Below the pieces are notes generated by a model, which was not told the DNA's origin, did not search any database, and worked only from the letters and a program-made list of their open reading frames with translations. DNA of 64,000 nucleotides from Fratercula arctica (taxonomy: Eukaryota > Chordata > Aves > Charadriiformes > Alcidae): NCBI GenBank assembly GCA_947846985.1, contig CANTUZ010000003.1, forward strand, positions 54,880,096-54,944,095, given 5' to 3'. The translations under genes were made by a program, and so were the position numbers. Positions 36,588 to 48,444 of the stretch are shown here, piece by piece. Position 1 is the first letter of the stretch, and every line of letters starts with the position of its first letter.

Positions 36588-39500
36588 CCTGAATCCTGAG
36601 ATATGTTTATACATTTATATCATCTTGTCCAGTGATATCCAAGCATGTGCTGAATGAGCGATTTTAGACAGTGGACGCAACACAGTTCTATCAGTTCAGG
36701 ACTCGGGCTCAGCTAAGTGGTCCTCTTGAGTATCACAGCAAGCTAGTCTAATTAGAAGACTTTGCTAATGCGGTTATATTCCTTGAAGCATCTCATTCAG
36801 TCTGTTTAAACTTCCTCAGGTGTCTCTGCATGACACAGTGTTCTGTAGTCCCACTTTTAGATTGCTTTTAAGCTTCTTTTTATTTATTTCTCTAAGCAGG
36901 CAAGCTTTTGGTTTTATCCTATAGCTGATGCTTGTACTTTCTTTTTACTTTTTTGTAATACTTCTTGATTCTAGCAAGGGTTTGCTTGACATTTGTTATT
37001 AGATGAACAAATATTTTTCAAGAGTTGAAATGAGAAGAGAACATGCTTCAAGCATATTTTAAGGGCAGTGCGAAGAATAGCTGCATATATGATTTCGGCA
37101 GCGTATATGTGTGCCAGTATCTTTCCATGGATCAAGTACAAGAAGTGACCTTGTGACAGGTAACCCCAGCACTGTTGTCACTTTAAAACTGTAAGGAAAG
37201 GACATAAACAGATACAGTGTACCATGAAATGCTTACAGTATTAGGAATTGCATGGGGCAGGGGTGTCAGGAGCACGGATGAGTTTTTATATGATAGGCTC
37301 CAGAGTTTGTAACATAGTTTAGAAGATTATTGGCAGTAGTTGTAATAAATACTACGGTAGTGTGTGGTTTTAATATGGATTTTTGCCCCCACTGCACTCT
37401 AACCTCTCTTATTTAACTGTTGAATTGGTTTCTTGCTGAGTATTTCTCTTTAGTGTTTGGAGGATGGGTTTGTTTTAAAGGCCTCCTGAACTCTCTAAGA
37501 AATAATCTGTCCTTTTTTTCTTTTAATATATATTCTTGCTACATATGGAAAATATCAAAATATCAGCTCTCTTATCACTGTTGACTTCCTTTCTGGGTTC
37601 ACTTTTCTTGAAGCATGGGTCTTTAAGTTGCAGCAGAAAGCTATTACTCAAAATAAAGTTGACTGCCCCATTAAAAGTGAGTTTAGATAACTAGGGGGAG
37701 GATAGGAGAGGATGGAAACATACACATCCCATTCCCAAATTTCTCTGGCTTCAGCGCCTGTTCTTGGCAGGGAGGGAAGCTATGTTCCCCGTGAATGGAT
37801 GCCTGTTGAGTAACCTGCCTTCTTTCACCATCCTGGTCTCCTCTCTTCTCCTGTGGTGAACTCTCCCTTGACTTACAGCAGCCCTCTTCAACCTGAGGGA
37901 GGAAACACAGGTCTGAATGAAGGCAGGCACTAGTTTTTTTGAAGAGGTGCATTGCCCCTTCCTGCAAGGCAGCTGGAGCGCAGTGGGCTAATGCTCCAGG
38001 AGGAGAAGGGCAGACATATAGCATGAGGCAGTATCAGCATATCTGGCCAGTCAGCAAGTTAGCATTGTCCCCTTAAAATACTGACACGGTAGCCTGACAG
38101 ATATGGTTGAGCCTCAACTCACCTGATTTATTCTGCATTGGAAAACTAAATTGAAGAGTGTAAAGATCACAAAAGGGAGGGAGGAGAAGGGGTTGTTCCA
38201 GTCTTCCAAGTTTGTCAGATAACACCTATTTTTGCCAGTGCTCTGCCTTTAGGTAATATCATGACAAATGAAAATATTTCCAGGTTGTACTCTGGAAGCT
38301 GATTGCACAAATATTTTGGCTGAGTGCAGTGAATTGCCTGTCCAACCTGCAGAACAAAGGTGAGCTTTCTCAGCTTGGGGCCATCCACTGGGAATGAGGT
38401 TGAGTAGCAGCACTTCTCAGGGAGGTGTTCAAGCAGGTAGCAGCTTCAGCACTGGTATTTTTCTTACCCTCCTGGGAGCATAATAATAACTTGGGCTAAT
38501 CTGGAGCATCTGAGCCCACAGTTTTGGCTGCCCCTGCCTCTGTTGTGCTATGGCAGGGTGGTGTGGGCTGCCACTCAACTCATTTCTTACAGTCTTAGCT
38601 TCAGCTGTCAGAGACGATGGTTCACTCAATAGGGATCTATGGGTAGCATCAGAACAGAGAAAAGTCTGCCGGCAGCGGTTCTCTGTGTGTTAACCTCTCT
38701 TCCATCCTCTGACCGTGGTCCCCCGTAACGAGAATGAGCTGTGAGTAATGAAGGAGGCAAAAGACCAGTCAGTGGAGGAGAAGGCTCCTTGGTACGCGTA
38801 CTAGAAAGAGGGTGGCTTGAAGAGGAAGGCAGAGTCAAGAAGAGCTCATGGGGCCTGGGTTTGAGGATGCTGGCCTCCAGGGGAGCGACCTAAGGCAGTG
38901 TTTCTCTTCAATTGTAAACTGGTCATCTCTTCAATCCCAGTGTGATTGAATTTGGGGACGGGGAGACATCAGGGGTATTTTCTGTTTCCTCCACTAATAC
39001 GATGAAGCTGCTAAGCCATGAGAGCCATCCATTGTGTGTCTGCTGTCACATCAGCCCAACATACCTCTGTTCTTTTGCCTAGGAAGCAAATGACTTCTGT
39101 GTTGTTCTCTATACAGCGTAGAGTTCAGTCACGTATGGACCCAATGGAAGGTCCTAAGCACTACTGGAGTAGGAATAAATAAAATTATATATGCTCTTTG
39201 CTGAAACTTTTCCTAATAAATGATGGAAATCATTTCTCATCTTGAAAAGCAGGCTGTGCTGCCCTCCAGGGTATGCTAGTCTTTAAACTATTTCCCCCCA
39301 TCCTACTGCTAGTAAGCCAGCTCGCAGTGAAGCCACATTAAAGAGGAATTCCACACAGGGCTGTACCAGCCTCTCCTCCCACTTCCATCAAAGAGATTTT
39401 GGTGGAGTCTGGACACTTATTTCACTGAACTGGGTGTTCTAGGGTTGGAAGCTATCTTTCTTCCACTCCATCTCTTTTTGTGGATGTGGGCTCTTGACGG

Positions 39501-40110
39501 CACTGCACTTTTATGTTTGTTTTCATTATTTTTCTATTCTTCACATGAAGCAATTTTCTTAGGCACGGCTGGAGTTTCAAAGTTGGGGAAATGGAAAATA
39601 AATCTCTAAGGCCACAGGCTTAGGCGTTGATTCGCAAGCTGTTTAACTTAATATGCTTTTCTGTAAATTAAAAAACAAGGTCTTGTCCTGTGCCAACAAA
39701 GGAAGAGGAGTGCTAAAGACTTGGGAATCCTTTTGTCAGCCACAGATCTTCTGGAACCAGAATATAAAGATACTTTAATAAATATGTTTTTATTTTATCC
39801 AGGGGAAAAGCTAGAAGTAGTTCGAATGTGCAGAGTCAGCTATTGTTTTAGCACTGCACTGTGTCACCGCACACAGCACCTTCAGCCATACTCCCATCAT
39901 ATGTTTTCATTTGGCAACCTTCCCAAGAAGAGGAATGAGTGATGTCTGCATACTGTTTCACTTAGCCAACCAGCGATTCTTTATTATTGCTTTCAGTGAA
40001 TGCATAAGTTAAAATTTAAAAAAAAAATAAGTGCCACTGCCTTAAATTTTAAAGTATTTTAAGAATTTCTGTTAAAACATAAGCAGCTTAGCAACAATAA
40101 ACCCAGAGGT

Positions 40111-40150
40111 TGGTGATCTCATAATTAAACTGGTGATCTCATAATTAAAA
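40111..40150. repeat. 20-bp tandem duplication
   Basis: Two head-to-tail copies of TGGTGATCTCATAATTAAAC, the second ending in A. The near identity suggests a recent local duplication. Confidence 0.9.
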
Positions 40151-41079
40151 CTAGGCAGTGAGACTAAAGTTAGTGTTTAAAGAACTTGAGGTATTACATG
40201 TGTAAGTTACAAGTGAATAGTGCTTTTGTATTTCCTCTGGTTAAACGCATTTTTTTTGAGCAGAATCTTAAGTTTTCTCAGAGAATAAAGTACTTTTAAA
40301 TAATTGATGTTGTATAACTGTGAAGAGATCCGTTCAGACAGTGCTGCATTGGTGGGCATTCATTTACACTAGATAACGCCAGTGCTTCTCATAGTAGTGT
40401 GGCTTAGCTGCAACCTAGTGGAACGAAGTATGGTTATGGACTTACTGCTGTTGACTCTGGCTTTTCAGAGACATTTTCTATTGGACTCTGGTTTGGTGAG
40501 GAAGTTGAGGGGAATGCTTAAAAGGAGAAGAAAGGAAGAGGGAAAAGAACAGAGGTTGTTTTCAGCAGTCCCAGGGATTGGCTATGGGGTGTTAAAAAGA
40601 TTAACTCCTTTCTACAGTAGCCAAAGAGCTTAAAGTCAGGTGTCCAGATTAGGATGCAAAAGGTAGGAATCCCAAGCGCAGTCCCAAGCCAGGTCCCTGG
40701 TAATCTGCATGTTTCATTTCACGTGATACTGACTTTTGGCAACAAGACTGATTTCAGGAATCCCAGCCCAAGTTGCGTGTCCCTGCCCTACTCGATGTTT
40801 CTGCCGGTACATTTCAGTGATCAGATTTGAACAAGTTGAGCAATTCTTTCTGTAGCGATGGCACTTAAGCTGTCTCTGTCTCTCTGCTTTATACTGGCTT
40901 TGCCTTTATGGTAAACTGGATGTGTGAACTGATCTGGGTTAAAATAGCCTTTTTTTTCCCCTGGGTTATGTTTTAGTCTGGACCACTTTCTGTGGCATGT
41001 GCAGCTGCACAAACAGCGGTGCTGCCCTCTCAGTTGCACTGGCACGTGGGTGAGTGTGAGCAGCAGAGGAAGGGAGGAT

Positions 41080-41890
41080 CATAGAATGAGTTGGGTTGGA
41101 AGGGACCTTTAAAGGTCATCTAGTCCTACCCTCCTGTAATGAGCAGGGACATCTTCAGATAGATCAGGTTGCTCAGGGCCCCGTCCAACCTCACCTTGAA
41201 TGTTTCCAGGGATGGGGCATCTACCATCTGTCTGGGCAACCTATTCCAGTTTTTCGTCACCCTCATTGTAAAAATTTCTTCCTTATATCTAGTCTACATC
41301 TACCCTTTTTTAGTTTAAAACCATTACCCCTTGTCCTGTCACTACAGGCCCTGCTAAAAGGATTGTCCCCATCTTTCTTATAAGCCCCCTTTAAGTACTG
41401 AAAGGCCGCTATAAGGTCTCCCCGGAGCCTTCTCTTCTCCAGGCTGAACAACCCCAACTCTCTCAGCCTGTCCTCATAGGAGAGGTGCTCCAGCCCTCTG
41501 ATCATTTTTGTGGCCCTCCTCTGGACCTGCTCCAACAGGTCCATGACTTTCCTGTGATGAGGGCTCCTGAGCTGGACACAGTAATCCAGGTGGGATCTCA
41601 CCAGAGCAGAATAGAGGGGCAGAATCACCTCCCTTGACCTGCTGACCACGCTTCTTTTGATGCAACCCAGGATACGGTTGGCTTTCTGGGCTGTGAGCGT
41701 ATATTGCTGGCTCATGTCCAGATTTTCATCTACCAGTACCCCCAACTCCTTCTCAGCAGGGCTGCTCTCAAATCCCTTCATCCTCCGGCCTGTACTGATA
41801 CCAGGGGTTGCCCCGACCCAGGTGCAGGCTGAAGGAGGGTCTGTTGAAGCTGGTCTGCTGTTCATGGAAATCCTCATTGAGCCCCACATG
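41080..41890 (-). pseudogene. CR1 fragment with broken reverse-transcriptase C-terminus
   Basis: On the + strand it begins with one reverse-complemented octamer (CATAGAAT, 41080-41087), then GGTTGGAAGGGACCT. The minus strand reads the C-terminal part of CR1 ORF2: a [23 protein letters not shown] segment, then [20 protein letters not shown], the [15 protein letters not shown] region, and a LDIRKKFL terminus. A one-base insertion near 41770-41772 breaks the frame. Upstream, the motif [12 protein letters not shown] is read in another frame, and a stop would follow. The subtype differs from the 4-kb element and looks older. The distal edge (41830-41890) is uncertain. Confidence 0.88.
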
Positions 41891-43193
41891 GAAAAATGAT
41901 AATCCACAGCCTGCTGTTGCAGCTGAAGGAAGAGATGAAAAGTGAAGGAGATGTGAGGAAAGGCTAGCAGAAATGAAACACTATTAAATTACATTTTGGT
42001 AAAAACCTTGCTGTTGATAGTATAGGAAGAAAGAAGATTGTGTAATAAACAGCAACAATTTGCACTAATATCACATCTTGCAAGGGGAATGGCCTGGAAG
42101 CACCAGTATGGCTGGGTGACAACACTGGTGTGATTTCATCTTGGATAATCAATTCCAAGAATTGGGAATGACAGTCTTTCCTCTTTGTCAGTGCTGATAT
42201 CTTGGTTTAATTGTTCTCTATAAAGAAGTAATGAAACGTACAGCTGCACAGATACTGTTCTTGTGAAAGCAGTTTGTGCACTTTTGCTGTAGCACTTGTT
42301 ATGCTTTAGCCAAGGAGATAATCCTGTTTATGGTGTGGGTGCTTGGCAGCCTCAGCAAGCACGTGTGTTTATGCTTGCCTCAGAAGAAGCATATGGCTTT
42401 GGTAGCTCTGAATGTGTGAGATTTCAGAAATGCACGTTGTCTCTGGCAGGGCTGGGGATATCGGTCGTTTCTGAGAGAAACACCAAAGCTACTTAACTGT
42501 CAGCAGATACTCATACCGTGTGGCCCTGTAGCACCTTCTCTTGTTCAGGATAACTTTACATTGGTTATTTCATGCTTTCATTTTCTCAAAAAGCTCAAAC
42601 TGAATGTGGAATGAAGCTGCCATAATTCCATCAGCATTAGTACTAATACGTAGTTGAATATCTATAAAAGTCAGGTTTTGTCTAAATCCACGCTATCGCG
42701 TATCTGTCACCTGTTCTCCGCCTAACTGTACGTAGTTGTGTAACACTCACAACCTTACATAAGGGAAATAAGAGGAACAGCTTTTATTGCTGATCCTAAA
42801 TCTTTCATGCTTTTGATGCTCTGCACATTTTATAAACATCTTTATCACCGTAGTTGTCCAGATAGCAGAGGTGCTGTGGAACCAAGTTGCTGTTCATACG
42901 GGTGCGTCAGCTCTCACTGTCTGGATGAGACTTTTCATCCTCCTTTCATTAAAACTGTTTTACTGGTGGCCTACAAATAGTTGCATCAGCGTAGCTGAGG
43001 GTGCCGCGTTGTAGTTTGTGGGTGGGAATGAACAGCTGATTCAAGAATATCCTAGGCCATTGTAGAAAATTCTCAGACAAAAAAAGCAAGAGATATGAAA
43101 GTACTTACGTTTTCTAAGGGTTCTGAGAGATGTGGTGTCTGCTGGCAGATATTTGACTGAGGTGTTTAATGTACATATAGGTAGCTCACATGA

Positions 43194-43215
43194 TTTTTTT
43201 TTTTTTTTTTTTTTT
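43194..43215. repeat. Homopolymer T22
   Basis: Twenty-two consecutive T. No adjacent retrocopy was recognised on either strand. Confidence 0.85.
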
Positions 43216-45429
43216 AGAAGAGTCTGGTATCAGCTGGAGCAAAAATCTGGCCTAAAATCCCTTAATGATTTAGTTACTTGTGCAATATGCCTCTTTTTCA
43301 GCTTGTTTGAATTCAGGCCGGCACTTTTCCATATGAATTAGCACTGTGAAGCGTTACTGCATATGGTAGGTGCCTGCACCCATCAGTGAGAGTATTTCCA
43401 AAATGAAGTGCTGAATAATCAACAGTTTTGTTGAAAAACTAAAGCTAAACTTTCCCTTAAAGACCAGATAAGAAAAAGCACAAATTGTTCCTACAAGTGC
43501 CTTGTAAACATCCAGGCTTCTGCTGTGGCATATATGTAAAAAGTCTCTTGAATTACTAGAGCCTCTTTTCTGATAAATGCCATGATGTTATTTTCAAGTA
43601 AAATGAATTTTTATTTCTCATTTAAAGTACTAGATGGCTTTTCTTTGGAAAATACTTCTTTAAGTTAAATTAAAATGAAGTTTCCTAGCAGTGTTACTTG
43701 GTAACTGAAACACAAGAAACCTTTTTAGCTTGAAATGCTGTTACACTGCGATTCTAAATAGATAATCTCTTAAAAATCCCACTAAATACTAGGAAACAGG
43801 TGGATCCTTGGCACGGTGTAGTGTACTCCTTTCCCTACTCGTGAAGCTTCAGGAAGGAAGCATGTCTGAGAGCGTGCGTATGCATGGGCTGTGTTAACCT
43901 CTGTAGAGCGTCTGTGCCTCCCTGCTGGTTTCTGTCCGAATTGGGCTCAGCCAGGGCTCATCCGCCTGTGATGCGATGTTAAATAGGCTCAAACTCTCCT
44001 CTGACACCATGCACATTGCCTCACCCGTTTCTATGTGCATGCCTTGCAAAACCAAGTGGCGGTCTCTGAAAAGCACTTTTGTTTGCCATTCGCACTCCTG
44101 CAGCTGCTTCCCCACTGGTGATTCTTCTGAGGTTAAATTTGCAAAATTTGAGGTGTGGGTACTGGTCTGCAAAGTATCTGAAATTCTGATTAAAAAAAAA
44201 AACAACAAACAAAACCCAAATATAAATCCGTAGGGATACAGTTTGACTGTCCAGCTCGGACTCGGTCATGCAAGATACTGAGCGCGTCCCGGGAGGAGCA
44301 GAATGCCACCACTGTCATTAAAGCGGTCTGCTCTGATGTTAGCCAGAGCCCTGCTGGGTTTCATTTGGAAACTACAGCTATGGTTGCTGGAAAGGGGGCT
44401 GCGGGCCTAGTAATTATATGCTGCTGTCAAATTAGTTTGAAATATTTTGACAGAAATGCAAGTTGAATCTAAATGAACATCTCCATTGCAATGAATTTAC
44501 TGAGGCTTAAGGAGAAAGCTGTTAGTTTTGGTGTTGGCCTACTGACAACGGGGAGTGGAATTCCTTTTTGCTTTTGCTGTTGCTGTTAGACCTTGACTGT
44601 GAGCAAACAGCACCCAAAAGGCAGGTTAACCGACACATTCGGCATTTCTTCCATTGTGATCAAAACTGCCGTGGGTATGAATGTACTTAATAATCAACGT
44701 GGAAGAAGTTTCATCACGTGATGGCTATCCATGTCACTGAAGTGTTCTATTCAGCTTAATGCTGCCAGGAATTATATCCAGGATATTTGCAATGTGTTAT
44801 CGCCAATCCTCGTTAGATTTTATTCTTTTTAACTTCTTGGATTGCCATAAAAAGCCTGAAGTCAGGAACATGACATCATTCCACTCAATTAAGGTGCAAT
44901 AATCATACGGTCAGCACATTCAGAAGCTGTGTTTTGGAACATCTTTAAACTTCAGTTTGAAATTTTGTATCTGATATTATTTGAGCCCTAGTAGCTTTTA
45001 ACTGCCTTACATTTAAGCTATTTGAAAGTCTGGCAAGCTTCGTTTCTTATGATGTCTTTGTTACTGGAGTTCTTTATTAATGTGATGGGTGACTACTTTA
45101 ATTTTTCTAAAATTCAATCATAAATACAAAAAAGGTCAGTACCACACAAACCCTTCAACTGAATGGTTTTGCAGCAAAACCATTGCTTTTAGACAGGTGT
45201 TACAAAAGTGTGATTAACTATGGAAATTCCCATAAATGCACCAGATAGAGTTTGTTACTCACAAACCAATTTCTTGCCTTGGTTGGAATAAAATTAAATA
45301 GTTCGATTTTTGTATTCTGGTGCTTTTAGTATTGCTTGAGATTACAAAGTCTTCCCCAAGTGATATCTCTTTAGATTTTGTTCATCACCTTCCACATGTG
45401 CTGTTGATTAAATATGCTAGACTACAAAT

Positions 45430-45625
45430 TACTGCTGGGGTGTTCCCTGGAGTATTGCACACATCTCTGGCCATCTGTGGGCAGCACTGAAGTAGCTGAA
45501 CTGGTGGTATGATCCTTCGTCCATCATCCTGTTCCTATTGAAAGAAGTCAAAGAGGTTGGCTTGTTTAAAATAGGCTAGGGGGGTCATAATTGCTTTATT
45601 CAAGGTCATTCAAAACAAAAGGAGA
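45430..45625 (+). mobile_element. Decayed CR1/L3-like LINE remnant
   Basis: Two patches in the right order resemble the 3' part of an old CR1/L3 reverse transcriptase on the + strand. CTGGAGTATTGCACACATCTC recalls the Leu-Glu-Tyr-Cys motif region. About 110 bases on, TTGTTTAAAATAGGCTAGG and GGGTCATAATTGCTTTATTC recall the Arg-Leu-Arg-Gly-Asp-Leu region. It is heavily mutated with no open frame, and the edges are approximate. Confidence 0.5.
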
Positions 45626-46481
45626 GAGAAAGAGGAGGGAGTTGTTTACTCTAAATAAATAGAAATGATGGCACAAAAAGTATGCCCGGTCTGACCGCAA
45701 AAAACTCTGCTGAAAATCTTCTAAAGGATTTCTAACAGCCTGAATGTGAGAGTCTGCATCTGCCTTCAAATAGAAGCCATAAAGGCAGAACAAGCATTCA
45801 GTTTGAGCTGAATAATGGGATGTAGGTACTCATGGAGACTGAGGCTGAACTTAGTGACTTGTGATTTCAAAGTGTATCCTAGAATGCTTTCATATTCTTT
45901 TTTTCTTTTTCTTAAGTGTCCAAAGTGCTTTACAGTACCAATGCTACAGGATAGGAGGTGAGCATAAATAAAAAAAAATAATTACAATCAAAGGAGCAGT
46001 GATGGGTCAGGAATTTTCTGCTACAATTCCTTGCTTCTTAGAGGAACCTTTCCTGGCTGCCTGCTACCTTGCCTTGATCACTCATTGTATAGGTTATCTT
46101 TATTGTGAAATTAAATTTATTTGTCTGGTGATCCCTGTTAACCCAGTGGAGCTTGCTTCCTTGCATCTGCAGTGTGTGTTAGCTCTTGATTCTTAAAACT
46201 ACATGGCAGTAATTTTCTTCTCCCACTTTTAGGCAAGAGCATAAGCTCATGTTGTCAACTTTGTAATGTGCAAATTGTGCAGCTTCCAAATGATGGAGTA
46301 GCTGAAATCATAGTTGCAATCCATGTACCCGTAGCTGAATATCATATCCATCACCAGTGCCCTTTATCAGGTTTAATGCTTTAGCAAGCCTGCTTAACAA
46401 GGATGAATCTAAATGACAGATTCAGATTGCTAGTTTGTCTTGGCTGATGTTCATCCTTGTATTGTTTCCTTGTCTCTGCAG

Positions 46482-46589
46482 CTCCCTATCGTTGAAAAAA
46501 TAAGGGTCATTGCTCAGAAGGTGTATGGAGCTCAGGATATAGAGTTGTCTCCTGCTGCACAGTCACAAGTTGATCGTTACACCCAGCAG
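46482..46589 (+). CDS. MTHFD1L: MTHFD1L coding exon f
   Basis: 108 nt, 36 codons, phase 0 at both ends. It encodes [20 protein letters not shown] followed by [16 protein letters not shown]. The acceptor is CTCTGCAG and the donor GTAAGA. The Ile-Arg-x-Ile-Ala-Gln and Asp-Ile-Glu-Leu-Ser-Pro blocks are conserved in eukaryotic formyl-THF synthetases. The in-frame ATG at 46440 lies in the intron and is not a start. Confidence 0.96.
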
Positions 46590-48291
46590 GTAAGAACACG
46601 AGTGAATTTACACGATCAGGTACCTGCTGGATGAGAGTTTTAGGAAGCCTCAGGGTGTAAAAGGTTCTCAGATTGGAGTGTTTAGTCAAGCTTTGCTGAA
46701 AGGTGTGTGCTTACCCATGGTGCTAACCTGTGGAGGTCAGTATGGATTGGTTTAGATTAGATTAGATAGAACAGAATGGTTTTAACCTTGAAAGCTATCT
46801 CCCATAAGATATGTGTGGTGTTTGGAGTCATTCTGAGATTGCTGATGAAACTCTGTGCTTTCTATGCAGAGTGGTGATTTTGGCTTGCTGACTTAAATGT
46901 GACAACTGCACATCTGCAAAAGTAGCAGCTAGTGAATGTGCCTGATTTTAGCATATGAGTGCTCATTTGTACCTGCAAAAAATGAGTTTGCAAACACAAA
47001 AAGACATATGCACAGCTATACGCTTTAATCATAAAGCTCACAATACTTGTAAAATCTGTTTTCCTTCTGTTCATATTATTTTCAACGGGTTATAAATGCT
47101 AGAAGGTAAAATAGATCACTGTTCCTAAATCACGTGTGAGTGGGCTTTGTTACATTTTGAAAACAGTTTTGAAACCATGTGGAGAGGTGAATGTATTTTA
47201 TGTAATGGAATGGCTTCTGCACGTAAACATGGCTGGAGCCTTTCTGTCAGAAAATAGAAACTATGGACAACGATCATGGAAAAATTCCTGAATATACTTC
47301 AGCAGCCTGGTCAGACAGGCAGAAGTACAGCCATCTTCTCTATAATGCAAATCTCCTGAGAATTACTTTTCTAGATGGAAAAGAAGCTCACTTAGTGTAC
47401 TTGAAGCAAAATAATCCACGTCTTTATCTTCTCCTGCTGTGATTCTCTAATCCATTTTTTAGTCTAAACATTGGTAGTACCAGGAAATATTTTCACAATG
47501 CCATTAAAGGATTGTCGTTTAGGCTGGGCTGCAGAGGCAATTCCCTGGAGTGCCACCTCTCCTCCTGGCCTTGTGAATTGCATCCCTGTTTGTCAAGGAA
47601 TTGAACAGAATAGTGGAAGGTGCCTGACTCAAGGTTAATCAATAACCTGGAAGACAAATAGTGTGGGGGGAGCTGCTGAGGGCCTTTCCCGGATTTCTCC
47701 CACTTTTTGAGTAACTACTGCACCGTCATTAGTGAAGTGGGTGCCGTCTCCTCACACAGTTTTTGTCGTGTTTAAAAACAAAGCAAAGCATCATGAGCCA
47801 TTTGTGTTTACCCCCAAGAAGACATTAGTACCCTTAGAGAGTTTTGTACTGTGAATCCTGGTCTCAAGTAGGTGTCTAACTAGGTCATTAGAGCCCAGAG
47901 GGAAGTGCTATACTGGGGTTTTGTTGAGTTGGTGTAGGCTTCTTCTTTAGTGTGGTACCTGATGTGCGCCCTTTCTGAAAACAGCACTTTCTAGTCAGTG
48001 TATGGGCAACTGTTACACCTAACCCTAGATTGAGAACCCAGTCTAGAAGCTGGATATCACTATAGCCAAGTCTCTGGAGATACAGGCCTGAGCTGAGAGA
48101 GAATAGTATTTAAAATACAATATTCTGTCTGTTTCTGAAATATTAACTGTTAAGAAACTGAGGTTGACCATTGCTATATGGATTTTAGGATTTCTAGAAG
48201 ATACTGATAACAAAGTGAAATTATAATCTGTCTTTACCGTGATCTTAAAAACATTTTGCTTTTATTTTCTTTTCTTTCCCTTTTCTATTAG
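46590..48291 (+). other. MTHFD1L: MTHFD1L intron, 1.7 kb
   Basis: GT-AG intron with a long T/C tract before the acceptor TTCTATTAG. No element or gene was recognised. Confidence 0.88.
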
Positions 48292-48444
48292 GGATTTGGA
48301 AATCTTCCCATTTGTATGGCAAAAACTCACCTATCCCTCTCTCATCAGCCTGAGAGGAAGGGTGTTCCCACGGGTTTCATTTTGCCAATTAGTGAGGTGC
48401 GAGCCAGTATTGGAGCTGGATTCATCTACCCTTTGGTAGGAACG
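48292..48444 (+). CDS. MTHFD1L: MTHFD1L coding exon g
   Basis: 153 nt, 51 codons, phase 0 at both ends. It encodes [20 protein letters not shown] and [16 protein letters not shown], near-invariant in the family and close to the folate/ATP site. The donor GTGAGT follows ACG (Thr). In other vertebrates the protein continues with Met-Ser-Thr-Met-Pro-Gly-Leu-Pro and about 20 more residues. That exon is not in the window, so this is the penultimate coding exon. Confidence 0.96.

Larger units (their letters stand above)
32720..46481 (+). other. MTHFD1L: MTHFD1L intron, 13.8 kb
   Basis: GT-AG intron (donor GTAAGA, acceptor TGTCTCTGCAG). It carries a GC-rich block of possible LTR origin (about 33074-33908), CR1 fragments at 33911-34163 and 41080-41890, a 20-bp tandem duplication at 40111-40150, T runs at 36572-36587 and 43194-43215, and a decayed CR1/L3-like remnant at about 45430-45625. 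Other parts (34200-41000 and 42000-45400) show no gene or element I can name. Confidence 0.88.

Noticed and set aside
1280..48444. Gene could be cytosolic MTHFD1 instead of MTHFD1L
   Set aside because: The DGCCNLQKQIQIT and QLFGVPVVVALNVF segments and neighbouring residues follow the mitochondrial paralogue and differ clearly from MTHFD1 as I know it.
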